From: Macrostomum hystrix
Lineage: Eukaryota; Platyhelminthes; Macrostomidae
Length of the DNA stretch: 64,000 bases
Assembly (NCBI GenBank): GCA_950097015.1
Contig: CATNEN010000001.1
Location: forward strand, 20,699,501 to 20,763,500
Direction: 5' to 3'
The translations under genes and the position numbers were made by a program. Shown here piece by piece: positions 24,033 through 36,624 of the stretch (the first letter of the stretch is position 1; every line of letters begins with the position of its first letter). The notes beneath the pieces are model-generated. The model was given only the letters and a program-made list of their open reading frames with translations, had not been told where the DNA came from and did not search any database.

Positions 24033-24377
24033 TGCCCTCTTTCGTGATCTACTGTATATTTCACTATTCGTTTCATCAGCCGTAATATTTAAGCATGTCA
24101 AAGGCAAAAATTGGCATGAATGTTTTAAACAGGCTTATACGATCCGAGTAGCTTCAGTGAGATTTATCCCCATTTCCTGTTGGACAAGACTTCCTATTGG
24201 ACAAGGGGACCTGGCTTGAGCCAAGGGCATAAATATAGTTGCTAGGAGACTGTAGCAATCCAACTGCTTAGCAGAAGGACCTCCCAATCACCTGTTTTAC
24301 CTGGGCCAAATTGCATATTGCCGCAGGATACCAATAATAAAGCACTGGAGGGTACAAACCAAAAACAACTAGTTGTG

Positions 24378-24410
24378 ATGGAAGTGTTTACTATTGCTGT
24401 TGACACTCAG
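24378..24410 (+). CDS. Possible first coding exon of the GPCR gene
   Basis: ATG 24378 opens a 33-nt segment (MEVFTIAVDTQ) ending at a good donor (cag|gtaagc). Joining it to the acceptor at 24619/24620 keeps the GPCR frame (phase 0) through a 209-bp intron. The alternative is that the next exon is trans-spliced and this segment is not used. Confidence 0.35.
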
Positions 24411-24619
24411 GTAAGCGGAAGATATGGCTTGTGCCTACGGGAACTTTTTATGTTGCTCCAACTGTAGCTAATGGAGTAGTTAATTGGAGAAATCAGCTAG
24501 TTCAGTGGCTGGTTCAGTGGCTAGTTCAGTGGCCAGTTCAGTGGCTGGTTCAGTGGCCAGTTCAGTGGCTAGTTCAGCATTCGCAAGTCCCTTCTAACTG
24601 CGCCACAAAACCTTCGCAG

Positions 24620-25809
24620 TGGGTTAACGCCACAGACGAAGCCATCTTAACGTCTATCGAGACCGAGCGGTCCAGCCTGTGGAAGCTCAGCGTCACGGAC
24701 TGGGTTGAAACCGCCGTCTACACCCTGGTAATGGCATTCTCGTTGCTAGGCAACGGCTTTGTCCTTGGCGTCACTGCCTGGTACCCCAGTCTGAGGCGGC
24801 GGGTGCCGGGTCTCATGCTCAATCTGGCGGCCTCCAGCCTGCTCGTGAGCTCCGTGTGCATCCCGCTGAAGCTGTCACTCATCGTGAACAAGGCCTGGCT
24901 GTTTGGCAATGTGGGCTGCAAACTGTCAGTGTTCTGCCACGGTGAGCTGGGCACCACGGCCTTCCCTGTCCCTTCTCCGTCTTCCCTGTCCCATTGTCAA
25001 TTAAGCTTCATCAAGCATTTTTCGCACCGTCCACAGCTTTCGCCCTGCTGCTGAACACCTGCTCTCTGGTTGCCATGGCAATCAGCCGCTCCCGGGCAAG
25101 CCACCTCGGCATGTCCGGTAGCCGCTCGGTGACCGCCTGTTGGGCAGCAGCGGCGACATTCTCCAGCCCGATGCTGCTCATCTACTCGCTGCGCACCGTC
25201 TCGATGAAGCGCCCAGCCTCCGAGGCGTTGAACCTCACGGAGGCGACCTTCAACACGCCATACGCGCACTGCGTGGAGGTCTGGCTCAACCAGGCCATGC
25301 AGAAGTACATCTCGCTGGCATTTCTGGCTGCCACGGGCCTGCTGCCACTGACTGCCATCTGCGTCAGCTACGGGCTGGTTGCCAGGCGAATCGGCAAGCT
25401 CAGCCCGCCGGCCGCTCTGCCCCTCATGCCCATCGGGGTCGGGGCCGACGCCAGCCGGCAGGTTCAGAATGAGGCCGCTGCGGCAGAGTTCGCCGCCGCC
25501 GCTGACCGACGCAATCGGGCCCTGCGCACCGTGGCAGTTCTGGTTGGCTGCTTCACCGTCTGCTGGCTGCCCAAGGAGCTGCTGCTGGTGCTGGCCGACT
25601 TCCTGCTACCCAGTAGGCCGGCAACAGCCAGCAAGCTGCTGAAGCTGGCACCTTACTGCAGCCTGCTTGTCTACCTGCACGCTGCGGCGTCTGGCGGTCT
25701 GTACTGCTGCCTGAACACTGCCTTCCGAGCCCGGCTGCGGCGCCTGTTCTGCCAGACCAGGCAGCGACGAAGGCTGACTCGAGACCGAGTTGAACGGAGC
25801 GTGGACTGA
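24620..25809 (+). CDS. Class A (rhodopsin-like) G protein-coupled receptor, divergent
   Basis: Exons 24620-24941 and 25037-25809 (TGA), joined in phase 1 across a 95-bp GT-AG intron; 364 aa after the acceptor. The N-terminus has an N-glycosylation site (NAT). Seven helices can be placed: TM1 with LLGNGFVL, TM2 NLAASSLLVSS, extracellular loop 1 WLFG and the TM3 cysteine, TM3 ending AISRSRA, TM4 after SVTACWAAAA, TM5 about FLAATGLLPLTAICV, TM6 with CWLP, and TM7 ending ASGGLYCCLN. Overall it resembles peptide or amine GPCRs at the plasma membrane; no ligand can be named. Conserved switches are altered: the TM2 Asp is Ser, DRY is ISR, and NPxxY is SGGLY. The upstream reading frame has no in-frame ATG; it contains a short 12-bp repeat (cagtggctagtt) at 24500-24575 that I exclude. 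Confidence 0.86.
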
Positions 25810-26432
25810 GGTTCTTGGAGTGTGGACTGAGGTTCTTGGAGTGTGGACTGAGGTTCTTGGAGTATGGACTGAGGTTCTTGGAGTGCGGACTGAGGTTCTT
25901 GGAGTGTGGACTGAGGTTCTTAGAGTATGGACTGAGGCTATTGGAGTGTGGACTGAGGTTCTTGGAGTGTGGACTGAGGTTCTTGGAGTATGGACTGAGG
26001 CTATTGGAGTGTGGACTGAGGTTCTTGGAGTGTGGACTGAGGTTCTTGGAGTATGGACTGAGGTTCTTGGAGTGCGGACTGAGGTTCTTGGAGTGTGGAC
26101 TGAGGTTCTTAGAGTATGGACTGAGGCTATTGGAGTGTGGACTGAGGTTCTTGGAGTGTGGACTGAGGTTCTTGGAGTATGGACTGAGGCTATTGGAGTG
26201 TGGACTGAGGTTCTTGGAGTGTGGACTGAGGTTCTTGGAGTTATGGACTGAGGTTCTTGGAGTTATGGACTGAGGTTCTTGGAGTGTGGACTGAGGCTAT
26301 TGGAGTATGGACTGAGGCTATTGGAGTTATGGACTGAGGTTCTTGGAGTTATGGACTGAGGTTCTTGGAGTGTGGACTGAGGCTATTGGAGTGTGGACTG
26401 AGGTTCTTGGAGTGTGGACTGAGGTTCTTCGA
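25801..26432. repeat. Tandem array, 21-bp unit (about 30 copies), overlapping the GPCR stop
   Basis: Unit gtggactgaggttcttggag plus t, 21 bp, with gaggctattgg variants and a few 22-bp copies (gttatggac). The first unit begins inside the GPCR coding end: the last codons gtg gac tga are unit bases 1-9. Confidence 0.95.
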
Positions 26433-26880
26433 GTATTGCGATGTCCTAATATTTTTTGCTACCTGTCAAATGTGCTTGTCGTTTACACCTGTGCTTCTGT
26501 GGCCTGTTTCATTTTCTGTTGATCATTTATTGTAAAAGGTAAAAGTATTATTATGTATAAAAATTGAATTTTTTTAAAATGCATTGTCACTTAAATTAGA
26601 TTGGCAATCAGCCAGCAATGTTGTCACTTGTCAGTTTTGGCATCAGGTTTTTGCTGTGCATATTTTTGTGCTGTTTCTTTGTTGATTGATAATTTATTGA
26701 CAAAACAAAACAAAATAAGACAATAATGGAACTCATTCTCTCATGTAGCTGGTGATTCTTCGAAGAGAAATATTTTCTTATGCACTGATAAAAATGACCG
26801 AGTTTTTTAACTTATGCCCACGTTTTTTTACTTTCATTTATTACACGACTGGAGTCATACTTTGCAGATATTCCTTGAGC
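26433..26880. other. Unique spacer 3' of GPCR array
   Basis: AT-rich. May hold the end of the GPCR 3' UTR; nothing else recognised. Confidence 0.5.
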
Positions 26881-26884
26881 ACAT

Positions 26885-28420
26885 GAGCATACTCGCATGT
26901 AGACTCGCATGATTGTGCTCATATAGACTCGTATGATTGTGCTCATATAGACTCACATGATCGTGCTCATATAGACTCGCATGATTGTGCTCACATAGAC
27001 TCGCATGATTGTGCTCATATAGACTCGCATGATTGTGCTCATTTAAACTCGCATGATTGTGCTCATATAGACTAGCCTGATTGTGCTCATATAGCTCGCA
27101 TGATTGTGCTCATATAGACTCGTATGATTGTGCTCATATAGACTCGTATGATTGTGCTCATATAGACTCGTATGATTGTGCTCATATAGACTCGTATGAT
27201 TGTGCTCATATAGACTCGTATGATTGTGCTCATATAGACTCGTATGATTGTGCTCATATAGACTCGTATGATTGTGCTCATATAGACTCGTATAATTGTG
27301 CTCATATAGACTCGTATGATTGTGCTCATGTGGACTCACATTATCGTGCTCATATAGACTCGCATGATTGTGCTCATATAGACTCGTATGATTGTGCTCA
27401 TATAGACTCGTATGATTGTGCTCATATGGACTCGTATGATTGTGCTCATATAGACTCGCATGATTGTGCTCATATAGACTCGTATGATTGTGCTCATATA
27501 GACTCGTATAATTGTGCTCATATAGACTCGTATGATTGTGCTCATGTGGACTCACATTATCGTGCTCATATAGACTCGCATGATTGTGCTCATATAGACT
27601 CGTATGATTGTGCTCATATAGACTCGTATGATTGTGCTCATATGGACTCGCATGATTGTGCTCATATAGACTCGCATGATTGTGCTCATATAGACTCGTA
27701 TGATTGTGCTCATATAGACTCGCATGATTGTGCTCACATAGACTCGTATGATTGTGCTCATATAGACTCGCATGATTGTGCTCATGTAGATTCGCATGAT
27801 TGTGCTCATATAGATTCGCATGATTGTGCTCATATAGACTCGCATGATTGTTCTCATATAGACTCGTATGATTGTGCTCATATAGACTCGTATGATTGTG
27901 CTCATATAGACTCGTATGATTGTGCTCATATAGACTCGCATGATTTTGCTCATATAGACTCGCATGATTGTGCTCATATAGACTCGCATGATTGTGCTCA
28001 TATAGACTCGCATGATTGTGCTCACATAGACTCGCATGATTGTGCTCACATAGACTCGCATGATTGTGCTCACATAGACTCGCATGATTGTGCTCATATA
28101 GACTAGCCTGATTGTGCTCATATAGACTCGTATGATTGTGCTCATATAGACTCACATGATTGTGCTCATATAGACTCGCATGATTGTGCTCATATAGACT
28201 CGCATGATTGTGCTCATATAGACACGCATGATTGTGCTCATATAGACTCGCATGATCGTGCTCATATAGACTCGCATGATTGTGCTCATATAGACTCGCA
28301 TGATTGTGCTCATATAGACTCGTATGATTGTGCAAATATAGACTCGCATAACTGTGCTCATGTAGACTCACATTATCGTGCTCATATAGACTCACATGAT
28401 TGTACTCATATAGACCCGAA
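26885..28420. repeat. Tandem array, 24-bp unit (about 64 copies)
   Basis: Unit core actcgcatgattgtgctcat plus atag, 24 bp, with cgcatg/cgtatg alternation. Longer blocks are repeated (for example tgtggactcacattatcgtg at 27328 and 27544, 216 bp apart, nine units). ORFs of 341 and 450 aa through it are artefacts. Confidence 0.96.
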
Positions 28421-28855
28421 GGGCACTGTGCTCACCTAGGCCTATTAATAATCGAAATTCTCATCTTTCATCCTGGCACATCTTTGAAGCATTTTCCCCA
28501 TTTCGTGATTAAAAAAGGGCTAGTTGGGTTGGCGTGAGAACACTTTCGAATTTCCATTTGTAAAGAGCCTCGCGTGGTGACGACTCGTATCAAAAAGGTG
28601 TTTGAGCAGGTGTATTTAGAGACCTTTGCCAAGCTGGGATTTGATCATCTGTCTCCGTGTACAGTTGTCGCTCCGACGAATATTAATCAGACCATATTGA
28701 AATCCCACACAAAGGCTTCTTTCAATTGTAGCTCGTACAATTAATGTCTGATGTGCCAATCCCACAGTCAGGAAGGGAACGTGAAATTGCGTGTTACAAT
28801 CGGAGGCCGATGTGCACTTTTATCACGGAATTTTAATTGTACGTGACTAGCAATA
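28421..28855. other. Unique spacer between two large arrays
   Basis: No gene or element recognised. Confidence 0.5.
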
Positions 28856-28861
28856 TCCTAA

Positions 28862-31430
28862 GTGTACTCAGTCACCTGTTAGACACTGTCCTCAGTCACC
28901 TGTTAGACACACTTTCCTCGGTCACCTGTTAGACACACTGTCCTCAGTCACCTGTTAGACACACTGTCCTCAGTCACCTGTTAGACACACTGTCCTCAGT
29001 CACCTGTTAGACACACTGTCCTCAGTCACCTATTAGACACTGTCCTCAGTCACCTGTTAGACACACTGTCCTCAGTCACCTGTTAGACACACTGTCCTCA
29101 GTCACCTGTTAGACACTGTCCTCAGTCACCTGTTAGACACTGTCCTCAGTCACCTGTTAGACACACTGTCCTCAGTCACCTGTTAGACGCACTGTCCTAA
29201 GTCACCTGTTAGACACACTGTCCTCAGTCACCTGTTAGACACTGTCCTCAGTCACCTGTTAGACACACTGTCCTCAGTCACCTGTTAGACACTGTCCTCA
29301 GTCACCTGTTAGACACTGTCCTCAGTCACCTGTTAGACACTGTCCTCAGTCACCTGTTAGACACACCGTCCTCAGTCACCTGTTAGACACACTGTTCTCA
29401 GTCACCTGTTAGACACTGTCCTCAGTCACCTGTTAGACACTGTCCTCAGTCACCTGTTAGACACTGTCCTCAGTCACCTGTTAGACACTGTCCTCAGTCA
29501 CCTGTTAGACACAATTTCCTCAGTCACCTGTTAGACACACTGTCATCAGTCACCTGTTAGACACACTGTCCTCAGTCACCTGTTAGACACACTGTCCTCA
29601 GTCACCTGTTAGACACACTGTCCTCAGTCACATGTTAGACACACTGTCCTCAGTCACCTGTTAGACACAATTTCCTCAGTCACCTGTTAGACACACTGTC
29701 ATCAGTCACCTGTTAGACACACTGTCCTCAGTCACCTGTTAGACACACTGTCCTCAGTCACCTGTTAGACACACTGTCCTCAGTCACATGTTAGACACAC
29801 TGTCCTCAGTCACATGTTAGACACACTGTCCTCAGTCACCTGTTAGACACACTGTCCTCAGTCACCTGTTAGACACACTGTCCTCAGTCACCTGTTAGAC
29901 ACTGTCCTCAGTCACCTGTTAGACACACTGTCCTCAGTCACCTGTTAGACACACTGTCCTCAGTCACCTGTTAGGCACACTGTCCTCAGTCACCTGTTAG
30001 ACACACTGTCCTCAGTCACCTGTTAGACACACTGTCCTCAGTCACCTGTTAGACACACTGTCCTCAGTCAGCTGTTAGGCACACTGTCCTCAGTCACCTG
30101 TTAGACGCACTGTCCTCAGTCACCTGTTAGACACACTGTCCTCAGTCACCTGTTAGACACACTGTCCTCAGTCACCTGTTAGGCACACTGCCCTCAGTCA
30201 CCTGTTAGACACACTGTCCTCAGTCACCTGTTAGACACTGTCCTCAGTCACCTGTTAGACACTGTCCTCAGTCACCTGTTAGACACTGTCCTCAGTCACC
30301 TGTTAGACACACCGTCCTCAGTCACCTGTTAGACACACTGTTCTCAGTCACCTGTTAGACACTGTCCTCAGTCACCTGTTAGACACTGTCCTCAGTCACC
30401 TGTTAGACACTGTCCTCAGTCACCTGTTAGACACTGTCCTCAGTCACCTGTTAGACACAATTTCCTCAGTCACCTGTTAGACACACTGTCATCAGTCACC
30501 TGTTAGACACACTGTCCTCAGTCACCTGTTAGACACACTGTCCTCAGTCACCTGTTAGACACACTGTCCTCAGTCACATGTTAGACACACTGTCCTCAGT
30601 CACCTGTTAGACACAATTTCCTCAGTCACCTGTTAGACACACTGTCATCAGTCACCTGTTAGACACACTGTCCTCAGTCACCTGTTAGACACACTGTCCT
30701 CAGTCACCTTTTAGACACACTGTCCTCAGTCACCTGTTAGGCACACTGTCCTCAGTCACCTGTTAGACACACTGTCCTCAGTCACCTGTTAGACACACTG
30801 TCCTCAGTCACCTGTTAGACACACTGTCCTCAGTCAGCTGTTAGGCACACTGTCCTCAGTCACCTGTTAGACGCACTGTCCTCAGTCACCTGTTAGACAC
30901 ACTGTCCTCAGTCACCTGTTAGACACACTGTCCTCAGTCACCTGTTAGGCACACTGCCCTCAGTCACCTGTTAGACACACTGTCCTCAGTCACCTGTTAG
31001 ACACTGTCCTCAGTCACCTGTTAGACACACTGTCCTCAGTCACCTGTTAGACACACTGTCCTCAGTCACCTGTTAGACACACTGTCCTCAGTCACCTGTT
31101 AGACACACTGTCCTCAGTCACCTGTTAGACACTGTCCTCAGTCACCTGTTAGACACTGTCCTCAGTCACCTGTTAGACACACTGTCCTCAGTCACCTGTT
31201 AGACACACTGTCCTCAGTCACCTGTTAGACACACTGTCCTCAGTCACCTGTTAGACACACTGTCCTCAGTCACCTGTTAGACACTGTCCTCAGTCACCTG
31301 TTAGACACACTGTCCTCAGTCACCTGTTAGACACACTGTCCTCAGTCACCTGTTAGACACACTGTCCTCAGTCACCTGTTAGACACACTGTCCTCAGTCA
31401 CCTGTTAGACGCACTGTCCTCAGTCACCTG
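28862..31430. repeat. Tandem array, 24/26-bp units with higher-order duplications
   Basis: Unit acactgtcctcagtcacctg plus ttag (24 bp), or 26 bp with an extra ac. Rare variants recur in order: acaatttcct at 29511/29667 and again at 30457/30613 (946 bp apart), and cagtcagctg at about 30071 and 30837 (about 766 bp apart). Large internal blocks were therefore duplicated. Confidence 0.96.
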
Positions 31431-32210
31431 CAGTTCATTCCTTATCCCTTGTTTCTGAAAGACATACTTCCTAATTTGCCTAACAGTTTTCAAGTTGAGC
31501 TGGTGTGTCACGAAGGCCCTATTATCTGCCTTGCAAGTGTGCTTTGAAGTTAAAAGCTAATTAATTGGAATCACACCTCCGTTTTTATCTAATCATTTAA
31601 ATTGAGCTCCGTTATTTTCCCAGAAAATTCATTTCGCAGGCGTAGGCGGGAGGATTTGAGCTGATGCCGGGTTTCACAGAGCAAAATATGGGCAACTTAG
31701 AATAACAATTTCCAACTGGCTAATGGCTTAGGAAAACTAAATTCTTCTTTCCAAGAAACAGATCAATTTCAAGCCGAAATCTATTTTTTATTTATCAAAC
31801 TGAACCTGGTTTTAACCAAATTTTCACCTTCAAGGGGCCAACCTTCAAGGTACAGAGAGGGTGTACACTGCCTGACGATGAGAAAGTCAGTGCAGATGTA
31901 CACACCTGTGTGAGTGTGTGCTCACATGTGATTGGGGCCCTGGGAGTTCCTCAAGAAGAAGCATCGCTAATCTCAGGATTAGCTAGCTTTAAGTAGGAGA
32001 GCCGCCAGAGGGCAGTTTATTCAACAGAATGGCTTCTCAATTACATCAAAGATTTGAAATTGAAAACTAATTAAATAATTTTTCTACATCTACTGCTCAA
32101 ATTACTATTGCACTAGCATAACTTCACTGACTGCACGCGCAATGTGGGAAAGCGCTTATGATTACTCAGCATATCACCATGGAAACAACCCGACAATAAC
32201 AAATCATGAA
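31431..32210. other. Unique spacer with a SINE fragment
   Basis: Apart from the SINE piece at 31851, AT-rich sequence with no gene recognised. Confidence 0.5.
31851..31930 (+). mobile_element. SINE fragment D (body only)
   Basis: About 80 bp matching the family body: gtgtacactgcctgacgatg, agaaagtcag, gatgtacacacctgtgtgag, tgtgtgctca. Head and tail are missing. Confidence 0.8.
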
Positions 32211-32211
32211 T

Positions 32212-35200
32212 CACAATTTAAACTACCACACAAATCCCACTGTAAACTACCCCACAAATCCCACTGTAAAATACCCCACAAATCACACTGTAAACTACCC
32301 CACAAATCACACTGTAAACTACCCCACAAATCCCACTGTAAAATACCCCAAAAATCACACTGTAAACTAACCCACAAATCCCACTGTAAACTACCCCACA
32401 AATCCCACTGTAAACTAACCCACAAATCACACTGTAAACTACCCCACAAATCCCACTGTAAACTACCCCACAAATCCCACTGTAAAATACCCCAAAAATC
32501 ACACTGTAAACTACCCCACAAATCACACTGTAAACTAACCCACAAATCACACTGTAAACTACCCCACAAATCACACTGTAAACTACCCCACAAATCCCAC
32601 TGTAAAATACCCCAAAAATCACACTGTAAACTAACCCACAAATCCCACTGTAAACTACCCCACAAATCCCACTGTAAACTAACCCACAAATCACACTGTA
32701 AACTACCCCACAAATCCCACTGTAAACTACCCCACAAATCCCACTGTAAAATACCCCAAAAATCACACTGTAAACTACCCCAAAAATCACACTGTAAACT
32801 AACCCACAAATCACACTGTAAACTACCCCACAAATCACACTGTAAACTACCCCACAAATCACACTGTAAACTATCCCACAAATCACACTGTAAACTATCC
32901 CACAAATCACACTGTAAACTATCCCACAAATCACACTGTAAACTACCCCACAAATCACACTGTAAACTACCTCACAAATCACACTGTAAACTATCCCACA
33001 AATCACACTGTAAACTACCACACAAATCACACTGTAAACTACCCCACAAATCACACTGTAAACTACCTCACAAATCACACTGTAAACTACCTCACAAATC
33101 ACACTGTAAACTATCCCACAAATCACACTGTAAACTACCCCACAAATCACACTGTAAACTACCCCAAAAATCACACTGTAAACTATCCCACAAATCCCAC
33201 TGTAAACTAACCCACAAATCCCACTGTAAACTATCCCAAAAATCACACTGTAAACTACCTCACAAATCACACTGTAAACTACCTCACAAATCACACTGTA
33301 AACTACCCCACAAATCCCACTGTAAACTAACCCGTACAAATCACACTGTAAACTATCCCACAAATCCCACTGTAAACTAACCCACAAATCACACTGTAAA
33401 CTACCCCACAAATCACACTGTAAACTACCTCACAAATCACACTGTAAACTACCTCACAAATCACACTGTAAACTATCCCACAAATCACACTGTAAACTAC
33501 CTCACAAATCACACTGTAAACTATCCCACAAATCACACTGTAAACTACCCCACAAATCACACTGTAAACTACCCCACAAATCACACTGTAAACTACCTCA
33601 CAAATCACACTTTAAACTACCCCACAAATCACACTGTAAACTAACCCACAAATCACACTGTAAACTACCCCACAAATCACACTGTAAACTATCCCACAAA
33701 TCACACTGTAAACTACCTCACAAATCACACTGTAAACTACCCCACAAATCACACTGTAAACTACCCCACAAATCACACTGTAAACTACCCCACAAATCAC
33801 ACTGTAAACTATCCCACAAATCACACTGTAAACTATCCCACAAATCACACTGTAAACTACCCCACAAATCACACTGTAAACTATCCCACAAATCACACTG
33901 TAAACTACCTCACAAATCACACTTTAAACTACCCCACAAATCACACTGTAAACTAACCCACAAATCACACTGTAAACTACCCCACAAATCACACTGTAAA
34001 CTATCCCACAAATCACACTGTAAACTATCCTACAAATCCCACTGTAAACTACCACACAAATCCCACTGTAAAATACCCCACAAATCACACTGTAAACTAC
34101 CTCACAAATCACACTGTAAACTATCCCACAAATCACACTGTAAACTACCACACAAATCACACTGTAAACTACCCCACAAATCACACTGTAAACTACCCCA
34201 CAAATCACACTGTAAACTATCCCACAAATCACACTGTAAACTATCCCACAAATCACACTGTAAACTACCCCACAAATCACACTGTAAACTATCCCACAAA
34301 TCACACTGTAAACTACCTCACAAATCACACTTTAAACTACCCCACAAATCACACTGTAAACTAACCCACAAATCACACTGTAAACTACCCCACAAATCAC
34401 ACTGTAAACTATCCCACAAATCACACTGTAAACTACCTCACAAATCACACTGTAAACTACCCCACAAATCACACTGTAAACTACCCCACAAATCACACTG
34501 TAAACTACCCCACAAATCACACTGTAAACTATCCCACAAATCACACTGTAAACTATCCCACAAATCACACTGTAAACTACCCCACAAATCACACTGTAAA
34601 CTACCCCACAAATCACACTGTAAACTACCCCACAAATCACACTGTATACTACCCCACAAATCACACTGTAAACTACCTCACAAATCACACTGTAAACTAC
34701 CCCACAAATTACACTGTAAACTATCCTACAAATCACACTGTAAACTACCTCACAAATCACACTGTAAACTATCCCACAAATCACACTGTAAACTACCTCA
34801 CAAATCACACTGTAAACTACCCCACAAATCCCACTGTAAACTATCCCACAAATCACACTGTAAACTACCCCACAAATCACACTGTAAACTATCCCACAAA
34901 TCACACTGTAAACTATCCCACAAATCACACTGTAAACTATCCCACAAATCACACTGTAAACTATCCCACAAATCACACTGTAAACTACCTCCCAAATCAC
35001 ACTGTAAACTACCCCACAAATCACACTGTAAACTACCTCACAAATCACACTGTAAACTATCCCACAAATCACACTGTAAACTACCCCACAAATCACACTG
35101 TAAACTACCCCAAAAATCACACTGTAAACTATCCCACAAATCACACTGTAAACTATCCCACAAATCACACTGTAAACTACCCCACAAATCACACTGTAAA

Positions 35201-35795
35201 CTACCCCACAAATCACACTGTAAACTACCCCACAAATCACACTGTAAACTACCCCACAAATCACACTGTATACTACCCCACAAATCACACTGTAAACTAC
35301 CTCACAAATCACACTGTAAACTACCCCACAAATTACACTGTAAACTATCCTACAAATCACACTGTAAACTACCCCACAAATCACACTGTAAACTATCCCA
35401 CAAATCACACTGTAAACTACCTCACAAATCACACTGTAAACTACCCCACAAATCACACTGTAAACTATCCCACAAATCACACTGTAAACTATCCCACAAA
35501 TCACACTGTAAACTACCCCACAAATCACACTGTAAACTATCCCACAAATCACACTGTAAACTATCCCACAAATCACACTGTAAACTATCCCACAAATCAC
35601 ACTGTAAACTATCCTACAAATCACACTGTAAACTACCTCCCAAATCACACTGTAAACTACCCCACAAATCACACTGTAAACTATCCCACAAATCACACTG
35701 TAAACTACCTCACAAATCACACTTTAAACTACCCCACAAATCACACTGTAAACTATCCCACAAATCACACTGTAAACTACCCCACAAATATTATA
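32212..35795. repeat. Largest tandem array, 24-bp unit (about 149 copies)
   Basis: Unit ccccacaaatcacactgtaa plus acta, 24 bp, about 3.6 kb. The left third mixes aaatccc/aaatcac and aaaatac/aaaaatc variants; the right part is more uniform. Marker variants show block duplications: actttaaact at 33610, 33922, 34330 and 35722, and the pair tatact plus aaattacac at about 34645/34708 and 35269/35332 (624 bp, 26 units). ORFs of up to 462 aa on the minus strand are stop-free unit artefacts. Confidence 0.97.
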
Positions 35796-36620
35796 CTGTA
35801 ATCCACGAGCGTACAGGACACTCAGCTAAACTTTCTCAGGCACGCCTAGTTACGCATGACACAAATAGTCTAGCGCTAATCCCAATTAAATATCGGAATG
35901 ATTGCTTCACTTAACAAGATTATCAAAGTTGCGAGAAGACACAGAGGGAATAAAGTGTCTAGCCTTCCTATTTTTTACCGAAGCAGTTTTGGCCCACCAA
36001 AGGACTGAAAGGACTCATAGAATATTGACCTAATTAACAGCGAACTATTATATTTAGTTGCCAGTCACTAATTTGCTACTAGTGAGTAGTTAATGGCCCA
36101 GTTAGAAGCTTTAACACCCACGCGTTTTGTCACTTGTTTGTCAGAAATTTGCGGAAAAAACCCATTATGCTTCTTTTCCGACTCTGCTACAATGAGACTT
36201 CAAAGGAACTTGTTTCCCTAATCCAAGGTGCCTTTTAAAGCCTTTAATTAATAACTAATCACTAATAACTAATTAATAAATTAATCACCACAGGTAAAGG
36301 TAGAAAAAAAGTATATTTAGTAATGTTTGGACAGGTCAGACATGCCTAAAAAAGGCAGGAAAGCCATGACAGATTTCTGCTTTTGAATCAAGTACTCGAA
36401 AATTGAGAATCAAATATGCCTTTGATCCAAGGTTCGATTCTAGAAGTAAAAAAAGTCTCGTGCTGGATCTGTAGGCACCCGCCCGCCATTCAGCTGATAA
36501 AATGAATTTTTCAGCATCAATGCACAGCGAATCACGCAATTCAGACCTCCAAGACACTTAAACTGTGCATTGCTTCAGTTCGCCCGGCTGTTAAATGGGT
36601 ACCAGCATCAGCTGGGGTAC
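35796..36620. other. Unique spacer, no gene recognised
   Basis: AT-rich. A B-box-like ggttcgattc at about 36430 has no matching A box, and a 73-aa minus ORF has no features. Confidence 0.5.
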
Positions 36621-36624
36621 CCAT

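Noticed and set aside
24431-24619. GPCR N-terminal extension QWLVQWPVQWLV
   Set aside because: It starts at GTG, is a 12-bp repeat in translation, and a good acceptor (ccttcgcag) lies just before the glycosylated N-terminus.
27043-28395. 450-aa His/Asn/Glu-rich minus ORF and 341-aa plus ORF (possible metal-binding repeat protein)
   Set aside because: Opposite strands are open over the same array; the satellite unit explains both, and a fragment of it occurs elsewhere without an ORF.
32142-35720. ORFs of 412, 397 and 462 aa in the 24-bp array
   Set aside because: Open in several frames on both strands due to the unit; monotonous peptides with no non-repeat domain.
36336-36557. 73-aa minus ORF and B-box-like ggttcgattc at about 36430
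   Set aside because: No domain, no A box, no splice context; treated as chance.
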